A stretch of DNA of 8,716 bases from an uncultured Opitutia bacterium (lineage in GTDB: Bacteria > Verrucomicrobiota > Verrucomicrobiia > Opitutales > UBA953): NCBI GenBank assembly GCA_937875975.1, contig CALEEU010000401.1:1-8716 (forward strand). Direction: 5' to 3'. The stretch's first letter is position 1. Each line of letters opens with the position of its first letter. The notes below the pieces were generated by a model, which was not told the DNA's origin, made no database searches, and was given only the letters and a program-made list of their open reading frames with translations. Position numbers and translations under genes: made by a program. This document shows positions 1-6,543 of this stretch, piece by piece.

Positions 1-1
1 C

Positions 2-439
2 GCCGCACTCGCGACCTGGACCGCCGGACTCGTCACCCGTTCGGGCGAAGAGACCGAGCGGGCCGCTGAGGCGTTCGCAGCCTTGCTGCCCCCTGATACC
101 GTCCTGGCGCTCGAGGGCGACCTTGGCGCGGGCAAGACGACGTTCGTCCGCGGCCTGGTCCGCGGCTTGGGCGTCACGGGCGATATCACCAGCCCCTCCT
201 TCGCCCTGCTCAACGTCTACGACGGCAAGCGGCAGGTCTTCCACGTCGACGCCTATCGGCTGACGCGTCCGGAGGCCTTCGACGACCTGCTGATCTGGGA
301 CCTGGCGAAGTCTCCTTGGAACGTGGTGGTAGAGTGGCCTGAGAAAGTCGCGCCGCGACTCCCTGCGGCACGCTGGCAAATGAAAACCGCCATCCTAGCG
401 GATGGCGGTCATCGGTTTCAACTGACCCTCGCGGGCTAG
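2..439 (+). CDS. tsaE: TsaE, tRNA threonylcarbamoyladenosine biosynthesis ATPase (5' end cut by window)
   Basis: TsaE is the P-loop ATPase partner of TsaB and TsaD, which together install N6-threonylcarbamoyl on A37 of ANN-decoding tRNAs in the cytoplasm. Visible family marks are the N-terminal TRSGEET segment, the Walker A motif GDLGAGKTT (about 116-142), the TSPSF segment, an HVDAYRL segment, and VVEWPEKV near the C-terminus, in the usual TsaE order. The frame stays open to the left edge with no ATG, GTG or TTG before a TTG at 83. Starting there would discard the TRSGEET region, so the true start most likely lies just outside the window. The visible part is 145 codons, close to full length for this small family. 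The stop sits 1 bp from the stop of the convergent typA, and the last 20 or so codons also carry the typA terminator. Family assignment is firm; only the start is unknown. Confidence 0.93.
   Translation, partial: AALATWTAGLVTRSGEETERAAEAFAALLPPDTVLALEGDLGAGKTTFVRGLVRGLGVTGDITSPSFALLNVYDGKRQVFHVDAYRLTRPEAFDDLLIWDLAKSPWNVVVEWPEKVAPRLPAARWQMKTAILADGGHRFQLTLAG
386..409 (-). terminator. Intrinsic terminator of typA, inside the tsaE coding sequence
   Basis: Read on the minus strand, a perfect 10-bp GC-rich stem (ACCGCCATCC / GGATGGCGGT) with the 4-nt loop GCTA is followed at once by TTTTCATTT. This is the standard rho-independent layout, although the U run is short. It starts 31 bp downstream of the typA stop codon. 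On the plus strand the same bases are tsaE codons for KTAILADGGH, and the hairpin there is not followed by a T run, so it should terminate typA transcripts only. Not tested by folding software. Confidence 0.72.
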
Positions 440-440
440 C

Positions 441-2345
441 TTACTTGTCGAAGCGCTTGCGCTCGTTTTCCGTGAGGTAACGCTTGCGCATGCGGATGAA
501 GTTAGGGGTGATCTCGACCATCTCGTCGGACTCGATGTACTCGAGGCAGGCCTCGAGGGACATCTGGCGCATCGGCTTGATCTTGGCCGCGTCGTCGGAA
601 CCGGAAGCACGCACGTTCGAGAGCTTCTTGTTGATGACGAGGTTGATCTCGAGGTCGTTATCCTTGCAATGCTCGCCCACGATCTGACCCATGTAGATCT
701 CGTCGGTCGGCTTCACGAAGAAGTCCCCGCGGTCGTACAGGCGGTCGAGGGAGTAGGCCGTGACGGCGCCTCCTTCTCCACCGATCATCACGCCGGCGGC
801 GCGGTGAGGGGCTTCGCCGCGGACCGGCTCATAACCAAGGAGATTGTGGTACATGACCGCTTCGCCACGGGTAGTGGTGAGCATCAGGGTACGCAGACCG
901 AAGAGGGCGCGGGACGGGACCTTGAATTCCATGTGGATCCAGCCGCTGGTGCCGGCCTTGGCGTCCATCGAGCGGAGCTCGCCACGACGACCGAGGACGA
1001 GGGACATCACGTCGCTCTGGGAGGCTTCCGGGCAATCGACAGCCAAGGTTTCGACGGGCTCGCACTCGACGCCATCGATCTGCTTCATGATCACGGTGGG
1101 CTTGCCCACGGAGAGTTCGTAACCTTCGCGACGCATGGTCTCGATAAGCACGCCGAGGTGCATGAGGCCGCGGCCCGAGACCTTCCAGGAGTCGGCGCCG
1201 GTTTCGCGGTCGACGCGGAGGGCGACGTTCTTCTCGAGTTCCTTGATGAGGCGCTCGCCGACCTGGCGGCCGGTGACGAACTTGCCGTCGCGACCAGCGA
1301 AGGGCGAGTCGTTGACGCGGAAGGCCATGGTCACGGTGGGTTCGTCGACGCTGACCGGGGTCATCGGACGGGGGTTTTCGATGTCGGTGATGGTCGCGCC
1401 GATCTCGACGTGGTCGAGGCCGATGACGGCGCAGATGTCGCCGGCGGAGACTTCCTGGGCCTTGACGCGGCCAAGGGCTTCGAAGACTTCGACTTCCAGG
1501 ACGCGCTGCTTGAACTGCTCACCCGCGCGGGTGACCATCATGACAGGCATACCGGGAGCGATCTTACCAGCGGTCACGCGGCCCACGGCGATACGACCGA
1601 CGTAGTCGGAGTAAAGCATGGCGGTCACCATGATCTGGAGAGGGTTGGCGAGAGCCTCGGCGCGGGACTTGAAGCCGGCGGCGGCGCCGCGGGAGGAACC
1701 TTCGGCGTAGGGCTCAGGGATCTTGTCGACGATGGTGTAGAAGAGATCCATCAGGTCCTTCGGGCGGTGGCCTTCCACGGTCTTGGCGCGGTCGAGGGTA
1801 CCCCAGCCTTCGCGGCCGGAAGCATAGACGATCGGGAAATCGAGGGCGGACTCCGGGGCGTCGAGGGCGACGAGCAAGTCGAAGACTTCGTCGACGACGG
1901 CATCGGGGCGAGCGGAAGCCTTGTCGATCTTGTTGATGACGACGATGGGCTTCAGGCCGAGGGCGAGCGCCTTGGAGAGCACGAAGCGCGTCTGGGGCAT
2001 CGGGCCTTCGAAGGAGTCGACGACGAGGAGGCAACCGTCGGCCATGTTCAGCACGCGTTCGACTTCGCCGCCGAAGTCCGCGTGGCCCGGGGTGTCGATC
2101 AGGTTGATCTTATATTCCTTCTGGTCGCGAGGGTCGGTCCACTTGATCGCGCAATTCTTGGCGGTGATCGTGATGCCGCGTTCGCGCTCGAGGTCGCCCG
2201 AGTCCATGATCAGGCCGTGCTGGCCGCCGGCGAGCTTGTCGAGGTCCTCGGCACGGAACATGCCGGACTGGTAGAGAAGTCGGTCGGTCAGGGTCGTTTT
2301 GCCATGGTCGACGTGAGCAATGACTGCGATGTTACGGAGATTCAT
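441..2345 (-). CDS. typA: TypA/BipA ribosome-binding translational GTPase
   Basis: A translational GTPase related to EF-G and LepA that binds the 70S ribosome and is linked to 50S assembly and to growth under cold or other stress. The 634-aa length is slightly above the roughly 610 aa usual for the family. The G domain shows AHVDHGKTT (residues 10-18, G1), ERGITI (55-60, switch I), DTPGHAD (84-90, G3) and NKID (138-141, G4). EF-G-like domains II, III and V follow, then the TypA-specific C-terminal domain with the characteristic SNVRASGSDDA stretch (about 576-586). That stretch and the overall length separate it from EF-G and LepA. The start is ATG at 2345 with only a weak AAGG about 11 nt upstream. 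It lies downstream of the M3 peptidase on the same strand across 105 bp, and converges on tsaE with a 1-bp gap. The terminator is described separately. No missing catalytic residue is seen. Confidence 0.97.
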   Translation of the reverse strand: MNLRNIAVIAHVDHGKTTLTDRLLYQSGMFRAEDLDKLAGGQHGLIMDSGDLERERGITITAKNCAIKWTDPRDQKEYKINLIDTPGHADFGGEVERVLNMADGCLLVVDSFEGPMPQTRFVLSKALALGLKPIVVINKIDKASARPDAVVDEVFDLLVALDAPESALDFPIVYASGREGWGTLDRAKTVEGHRPKDLMDLFYTIVDKIPEPYAEGSSRGAAAGFKSRAEALANPLQIMVTAMLYSDYVGRIAVGRVTAGKIAPGMPVMMVTRAGEQFKQRVLEVEVFEALGRVKAQEVSAGDICAVIGLDHVEIGATITDIENPRPMTPVSVDEPTVTMAFRVNDSPFAGRDGKFVTGRQVGERLIKELEKNVALRVDRETGADSWKVSGRGLMHLGVLIETMRREGYELSVGKPTVIMKQIDGVECEPVETLAVDCPEASQSDVMSLVLGRRGELRSMDAKAGTSGWIHMEFKVPSRALFGLRTLMLTTTRGEAVMYHNLLGYEPVRGEAPHRAAGVMIGGEGGAVTAYSLDRLYDRGDFFVKPTDEIYMGQIVGEHCKDNDLEINLVINKKLSNVRASGSDDAAKIKPMRQMSLEACLEYIESDEMVEITPNFIRMRKRYLTENERKRFDK

Positions 2346-2375
2346 CTGTAAAGGCCTTACGCATAGGAAAATAGG

Positions 2376-2389
2376 CCCTTGTGCAAGGG
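2376..2389 (-). terminator. Weak hairpin plus T run between peptidase and typA
   Basis: The 105-bp spacer between the M3 peptidase stop and the typA start contains the inverted repeat CCCTTG-CA-CAAGGG on the minus strand. It is followed four bases later by TTTT. The stem is only 5-6 bp, so it could be a weak terminator of the peptidase transcript or a structure in the typA leader. It ends just 30 bp before the typA start codon, leaving little room for a separate typA promoter downstream of it. I see no convincing -35/-10 pair in the spacer. Confidence 0.28.
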
Positions 2390-2450
2390 GAATAAGCCAC
2401 CGTTACCCAATTATTGCGGGATTCTGGGCACTCCGCGGGGGCAAGCCGCC

Positions 2451-4556
2451 TCAGGCCAGCCCGTCGCGCTCCAAAAGGGCCTCCGGATCGAGGTCCCTGC
2501 CCATGAAATCCCGGAAGAGTGTCTCGGCCGGCTCGGAGTTACCCTTCGAGAGCACCTTGGCCCTCAGTTCCCGCCCCACCAGGGGGTTCAGGACCCCTTC
2601 CTTGAGGAAGCGGGTGAAGGCGTCGGCCTCGAGGGCTTCGGCCCACTTGTAAGAATAATAGCCAGCGGCGTACCCCGTGGCATCCGAGAAGAGGTGGTTG
2701 AACCGGCGGGCCATGGCCGGACCCCGGCGGGTGGTCCGGGCCTGCCAGTCGGCGAAGTCCTCGTTCCAATGGGAGTCCAGGTCGCGGCCCCGGAGCTCCT
2801 CGGCCCGGATGTGCAGGTCGAGATCGAGCTTGGAGAAGGCGAGCTGACGCATGCAGGTCGAAGCGGCGCGGAAGTTCGCGGCGGCATCGAGCTTGGCGAG
2901 GAGGTCGGACGGCAGCGGGGCGCCGGTCTCGTGGTGGCGGGCGAAGACGGCGAGGGACTCTTCCTCCCAGCACCAGTTCTCGAGAATCTGCGAAGGCAGC
3001 TCGACGAAATCCCAGGCGACGCGGACGCCGGAGAGGGATTCGACTTCGACTTCGCTGAGGAGGTGATGGAGCAGATGACCGAACTCGTGGAAGACCGTGG
3101 TGACTTCGTCGTGATTGAGCAACGCCTCCTTACCGGCGACGGGCGGCGTGAAGTTGCCGCACATCAGGCCGAGGTGCGGAGCGAACGAGCCGTCGGGACG
3201 AGGGCCACCGGTACGGAAGAAATTCATCCAAGCCCCTCCCCTCTTCGATTCACGAGGAAACCAGTCGGTGTAGAATGAGCCCAGCAGACGGCCTCCATCG
3301 CGTACTTCGTAGAAGCGTACTTCAGGATGCCAGACGCAGATCGGCGCGCCTTCAACGCGCGGCTCGGCGGCGCGGACGATGGTCTTTGCACCGGTGGACT
3401 GGTCGACGTGATAAGTATCGCGAGCGACGACCTGGATGCCGAAGAGCCCACCGAAGAGGCGGAACATACCGGCGATCACGCCGTCGACCGGGAACCACGG
3501 GCGCAGGGCTTCGTCATCGAAATCATACTTCTCGCGGCGCATCTTCTCGGACCAGTAACCGAATTCCCACGGGTGCAGCGAACGCAGGGCGTCGCCGGCC
3601 TTGGCGGCGCGGTAGTGCTCGAGCTCGATGCCTTCGGCCTGGAACTTCGGGCGGATGCGCTGGCCAATGTCCTCGATGAACTTAAGCGCCGTGTCACCCG
3701 TGCGGGCCATCCGGCGGGCCGTGGTGAAATCGGCGAAGTGCTTCTTACCGAGGAGGCGGGCTTTTTCGTGACGCAGGGCGAGGATCTCGCCGACGAGCGC
3801 GGTGTTGTCCCAAGCGTCCTTCAGGCCGACCTGACCGAGGCCTTCCCAGCACTGGCGACGCAGGTCTTCGTCATCGGCGTATTGCAGCACCGGGATGACC
3901 GAGGGGGACTGCAGCGTGATACGCCAGGCTTCCGGCTTACCCTTGGCGGTCGCGGATTGCTTGGCTGCGGCGAGCGCGCCGGCGGGGAGACCCGTAAGGC
4001 GTTTCTCGTCATCGAGGAAGAGTTCCCATGCGTTAGTAGAATCCAGGACGTTCTCGGAATACTTCTGCGTCTTCTCCGCGAGCTGCGCGTTGAGGGTCGC
4101 CAGGCGCGCCTTCCCTTCCGCCGGCAGATCGGCGCCGTTCTCTTCGAAGTCGGCCATCGTCTCCTCGAGGAAACGGCGGCGTACGCCCGTGAGCGCCTTC
4201 GCATCGGCAGTGGCGGCGTAGGCCTTGAAGACCGCCCAGAGTTCCGGATCAAGCGTCAGCGAGGTGAAGAACGCCGTGACCTCGGGCATCATCGCATTGT
4301 AGGCCTTACGGAGCTCAGGGGAGTTCAGGACGGAGTCGAGGTGCGAGACCAGACCCCAGGCGCGGGAAAGATCCTTCGTCGTGGCCTCGAAGCCCAGCAG
4401 CACCCGGGCGTAGGTCAGGTCGGCGGCCTTCGTCTGCTTGAAGGCGTCGACGTTGGCGCGGGCGCGGCGCAAGGCCTCGCGGATATCCGGCTCGACGTGT
4501 TCGGGCTTCAGGCTGCTCCAGTCGAAAAGGAACTCGTCGGCAAGGAAGGGGTGCAC
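2451..4556 (-). CDS. prlC: M3 family zinc oligopeptidase (oligopeptidase A/Dcp-like)
   Basis: A cytoplasmic metallopeptidase that degrades short peptides; in E. coli the family includes oligopeptidase A (PrlC/OpdA) and peptidyl-dipeptidase Dcp. The 701-aa length matches the usual 680-700. The zinc site is complete: HEFGH at residues 490-494 gives two His ligands and the catalytic Glu491, and Glu519 in DFVELPSQ is 25 residues after the second His, as in thimet oligopeptidase. A C-terminal GYAAGYYSYKWAE segment (628-640) carries the tyrosine-rich substrate-stabilising motif. The N-terminus (KPEHVEPDI) resembles oligopeptidase A, while the opening HPFL recalls Dcp, so the exact substrate class is uncertain and the symbol is provisional. 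No signal peptide is seen. The start is GTG at 4556: an in-frame stop lies about 15 codons upstream and no ATG falls between them. GGTGAAGG sits almost directly against it, an unusually tight Shine-Dalgarno position. Confidence 0.93.
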   Translation of the reverse strand: MHPFLADEFLFDWSSLKPEHVEPDIREALRRARANVDAFKQTKAADLTYARVLLGFEATTKDLSRAWGLVSHLDSVLNSPELRKAYNAMMPEVTAFFTSLTLDPELWAVFKAYAATADAKALTGVRRRFLEETMADFEENGADLPAEGKARLATLNAQLAEKTQKYSENVLDSTNAWELFLDDEKRLTGLPAGALAAAKQSATAKGKPEAWRITLQSPSVIPVLQYADDEDLRRQCWEGLGQVGLKDAWDNTALVGEILALRHEKARLLGKKHFADFTTARRMARTGDTALKFIEDIGQRIRPKFQAEGIELEHYRAAKAGDALRSLHPWEFGYWSEKMRREKYDFDDEALRPWFPVDGVIAGMFRLFGGLFGIQVVARDTYHVDQSTGAKTIVRAAEPRVEGAPICVWHPEVRFYEVRDGGRLLGSFYTDWFPRESKRGGAWMNFFRTGGPRPDGSFAPHLGLMCGNFTPPVAGKEALLNHDEVTTVFHEFGHLLHHLLSEVEVESLSGVRVAWDFVELPSQILENWCWEEESLAVFARHHETGAPLPSDLLAKLDAAANFRAASTCMRQLAFSKLDLDLHIRAEELRGRDLDSHWNEDFADWQARTTRRGPAMARRFNHLFSDATGYAAGYYSYKWAEALEADAFTRFLKEGVLNPLVGRELRAKVLSKGNSEPAETLFRDFMGRDLDPEALLERDGLA

Positions 4557-4655
4557 GCCTTCACCGTGCGGGAACGGAGGCCGATTTCAAGGCAACCCTA
4601 CGCCCTATCAGCAGCGAGGGCTTGCGGGACGGCCTAGGCGGGCACACTTTGAAGC
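4557..4655. promoter_or_regulatory. Divergent spacer between M3 peptidase and nuclease-domain gene
   Basis: These 99 bp separate two genes transcribed away from each other, so promoters for both should lie here or run into the flanking coding sequence. I found no hexamer pair close to the sigma-70 consensus on either strand. The best plus-strand candidate (TTGCGG, 17 bp, CACTTT) matches poorly. I also see no strong inverted repeat. The call rests on gene arrangement only. Confidence 0.35.
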
Positions 4656-5099
4656 ATGAGCAAGTTGGAGGCAGTGCCTGTCACTGGCATCGAGGTCATC
4701 CCCGTCAAGGGAGGCACCGCCGTATTCCTCGTGACCGCCGCGAAGACCATGGTCATCCAGGTCGATCCGTCCGTCGGTGAAGCCCTCCAGGGCGCCTTGG
4801 ACGGCCGCTTGCCTGATCGCCCCCAGTCGCACGACCTCATGCTCCATCTCCTCCTCGGCTTGGACGCCGGCGTGGTGCACGTCGCCATCGTCGACGTCAA
4901 GGACGGCGTCTTCTTCGCCCGTATCCTGCTCGGGCAGGAGGGCCCCGTCGCCCGGAAGATCGCCGAAGTCGACGCGCGCCCCAGCGACGCCCTCGTGCTC
5001 GCCGTGAAGGCCAAGCGCCCGGTGTTCATCGCCAAGGCCGTCTTGGACGTCTGCGACGACATGGCGGAAATGCTCGCGCGTCTGCGCAAGCAGGCGTGA
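4656..5099 (+). CDS. Bifunctional nuclease (BFN/DUF151) domain protein
   Basis: A 147-aa single-domain protein of the DUF151 / bifunctional nuclease family (Pfam PF02577). Named members have reported RNase and DNase activity, but the biological role of most bacterial members is not established. Diagnostic features are RPQSHDL at about residues 55-61, the alternating hydrophobic stretch VVHVAIVDVKDGVFFARILL (about 73-92), and the family signature DARPSDALVLA at 106-116, followed by a short PVFIAKAVLD strand. There is no signal peptide or membrane segment, so it should be cytoplasmic. The start is ATG at 4656. GAAG sits only one base away and there is no well-spaced Shine-Dalgarno. Its last bases overlap the start of the tRNA-dihydrouridine synthase gene as GTGA, implying co-transcription and translational coupling. 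A link to RNA metabolism is inferred from that neighbour and not shown by the protein itself. Confidence 0.88.
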   Translation: MSKLEAVPVTGIEVIPVKGGTAVFLVTAAKTMVIQVDPSVGEALQGALDGRLPDRPQSHDLMLHLLLGLDAGVVHVAIVDVKDGVFFARILLGQEGPVARKIAEVDARPSDALVLAVKAKRPVFIAKAVLDVCDDMAEMLARLRKQA

Positions 5100-6154
5100 G
5101 CGGCCCCCTGCCAGTCCCCGTCGTCGCCGGCACGCGCCCTTCGGTGCTCGCGCCGATGCAGGACGTGACCACCACCGGCTTCATGCGCGTCATCGGTCGC
5201 CGCGGCGCGCCGGACTGGTTCGTCACCGAGTATTTCCGCGTGCATGAGAGTTCGACGCCCGAGAAGCACATCGTCGACTCCGTCGTCAACCATGGCACCG
5301 GCCGGCCGGTCTTCGCGCAGCTCATCGGCGAAGACACCCCGCACATGCTGCGCACCATCCGCGAGTTGGGGAAGCTGCCTATCGCCGGCATCGACCTCAA
5401 CATGGGTTGCCCCGCGCCCAAGGTGTATCGCAAGAACGTGGGCGGCGGACTCCTGCGCGACCCCGCTAAGATCGACGAACTCATCGGCGCCATGCGCCAG
5501 GAGATTCCCGGACTCTTCACCGTCAAGATGCGCATCGGTTTCGATGGCCAGGAACGGTTCGACGAGATCCTCGCGATCGTCGCCAAGCATCAGGTCGACC
5601 TCCTCACCGTGCACGGCCGTACTGTCAAAGGACTCTATTGGTCAGAGGTGGATTACGTCGCCATCACCAAGGCCGTGGCGGCCGTCCCCTGCCCCGTCGT
5701 CGCCAACGGCGACGTCACCTCCGCCGCCAAGGCCCAGCGCCTCGCGTCCGAGACGAAGGCCTACGGCATGATGATGGGCCGCCACGCCATCCGGAATCCG
5801 TGGATTTTCCGCCAGTGGCGTGAAGTCCAGCAGGGCCAGACGCCGTTCGTGCCCACGCTGGCCGACGTGCGGACCTATATCCAGGAGCTCGCTGACGAAT
5901 GCTGCGACGCCGCCAAGGCCACCGACAAACAGGCCGGCCGACTCAAGAAATTCCTCAACTTCGTCGGGCTCGCCGTGGATACCGAAGGCAAGTTCCTGCA
6001 CGACATGCGCCGGACCGACAACCTACCCGACCTCTTGAAGTGCTGCGATGCGCACCTATTGGGAGCACGCGCCAGCGAAGCCTATCCCGACGAACCGCAC
6101 CGCGGGCTCATCGCACGGCCCACGCGCGAGACGCAGCAAGGCTGCGCACTCTGA
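5096..6154 (+). CDS. dus: tRNA-dihydrouridine synthase
   Basis: An FMN- and NADPH-dependent enzyme that reduces specific uridines of tRNA to dihydrouridine. It is a 352-aa TIM-barrel protein with the Dus signatures in order: LAPMQDVT (18-25, FMN-binding start of the barrel), QLIGED (75-80), LNMGCPAPKV (101-110) with the catalytic acid Cys105, GGGLL (116-120), VKMR with Lys144, VHGRT (172-176), NGDV (204-207), and GRHAIRNPWIF (228-238) for phosphate binding. A helical tRNA-binding domain follows. The VTEYFRV segment recalls DusC, whereas the NMGCPAPKV context is closer to DusA/DusB-type sequences, so I cannot say which tRNA positions it modifies. The start is GTG at 5096, overlapping the upstream stop codon by four bases. 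Other in-frame starts would lose the beginning of the barrel. No domain is missing. Confidence 0.95.
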   Translation: MSGPLPVPVVAGTRPSVLAPMQDVTTTGFMRVIGRRGAPDWFVTEYFRVHESSTPEKHIVDSVVNHGTGRPVFAQLIGEDTPHMLRTIRELGKLPIAGIDLNMGCPAPKVYRKNVGGGLLRDPAKIDELIGAMRQEIPGLFTVKMRIGFDGQERFDEILAIVAKHQVDLLTVHGRTVKGLYWSEVDYVAITKAVAAVPCPVVANGDVTSAAKAQRLASETKAYGMMMGRHAIRNPWIFRQWREVQQGQTPFVPTLADVRTYIQELADECCDAAKATDKQAGRLKKFLNFVGLAVDTEGKFLHDMRRTDNLPDLLKCCDAHLLGARASEAYPDEPHRGLIARPTRETQQGCAL

Positions 6155-6163
6155 GCACAATCA

Positions 6164-6196
6164 GGGAGTCGGAACCAGAGCCTCCCCTTGACTCCC
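6164..6196. repeat. Inverted repeat GGGAGTC-N19-GACTCCC upstream of the A-type carrier gene
   Basis: Two perfect 7-bp arms (6164-6170 and 6190-6196) are separated by 19 bp in the 67-bp spacer between dus and the iron-sulfur carrier gene. The right arm overlaps the candidate -35 hexamer. The arms are 26 bp apart from start to start, roughly two and a half helical turns. As RNA it would form a stem with a large loop and no following T run, so it is not a standard terminator. It could be an operator, but could also be chance. Confidence 0.35.
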
Positions 6197-6214
6197 GCCG
6201 AATGCCCCTAAACT
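6188..6214 (+). promoter_or_regulatory. Candidate sigma-70-type promoter directly before the A-type carrier start
   Basis: TTGACT (6188-6193, five of six matches to the -35 consensus) is followed after 15 bp by TAAACT (6209-6214, four of six to the -10 consensus). The spacing is two bases short of ideal. The ATG at 6222 lies only 7 bp after the -10, so a transcript from here would begin at or next to the start codon, giving a leaderless mRNA. No Shine-Dalgarno is present, which fits that reading. Confidence 0.4.
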
Positions 6215-6221
6215 TAGTGGC

Positions 6222-6539
6222 ATGATCAACCTCACCGAAGCCGCTGCCCAGCAGATCCAGGTGCTCCAGAAAGCCCAGGCCAACCCTGAGTCCGTCCTCC
6301 GCGTCCTCGTGGAGACCGGTGGTTGCTCCGGCTTCGAATACGGCATGGCTTTCGACGTGCGCAAGGCGGACGACCTCGAGTTCGAAAGCCAGGGCATGAA
6401 GATTCTCATCGATCCGACCAGCCACGCGTACCTCGACGGTTCCACCGTCCATTTCGACGACGGCCTGCACGGCAAGGGCTTCGAAGTCCGTAATCCGAAC
6501 GCCGCCAGCACCTGCGGCTGCGGCAAATCCTTCAGCTAA
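6222..6539 (+). CDS. A-type iron-sulfur carrier protein (HesB/IscA/ErpA family)
   Basis: A 105-aa cytoplasmic carrier that receives iron-sulfur clusters from the assembly machinery and passes them to apoproteins. The three cluster ligands are all present: Cys35 in GGCSGFEYG and Cys98/Cys100 in the C-terminal STCGCGKSFS, matching the spacing of E. coli IscA (35, 99, 101). The family's LTEAAAQQI opening and the NPNA segment before the CGCG motif are also seen. Sequence alone does not tell IscA, ErpA or SufA apart, and no isc or suf genes lie in the window, so I give no symbol; an ErpA-like general role is plausible. The start is ATG at 6222 with no Shine-Dalgarno and a promoter-like element right before it. 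msrB follows after 4 bp, so the two are almost certainly co-transcribed. Confidence 0.94.
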   Translation: MINLTEAAAQQIQVLQKAQANPESVLRVLVETGGCSGFEYGMAFDVRKADDLEFESQGMKILIDPTSHAYLDGSTVHFDDGLHGKGFEVRNPNAASTCGCGKSFS

Positions 6540-6543
6540 CACC

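Noticed and set aside
83..85. TTG as the tsaE start codon
   Set aside because: Starting here removes the conserved TRSGEET segment, which is in frame upstream and continues to the window edge.
669..2351. 560-codon open frame on the plus strand opposite typA
   Set aside because: It mirrors a complete typA in the complementary strand. Its translation is Asp/Gly/Val/His-rich low-complexity sequence with no family motif, as expected in GC-rich DNA with strong codon bias.
2360..2386. TTGCAC / TATGCG as a typA promoter on the minus strand
   Set aside because: The spacing is only 15 bp and the -10 matches just three of six positions, so it is no better than chance.
3327..4637. 436-codon open frame on the plus strand opposite the M3 peptidase
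   Set aside because: No recognisable domain, and the opposite strand has an intact zinc peptidase with all catalytic residues.
4634..5614. 326-codon open frame on the minus strand opposite the DUF151 gene and dus
   Set aside because: Antisense to two proteins with clear signatures; composition typical of a shadow frame.
6132..6146. CGCAGC-AAG-GCTGCG hairpin at the end of dus
   Set aside because: A perfect 6-bp stem but within coding sequence, GC-rich, and without a following T run, so not supportable as a terminator.
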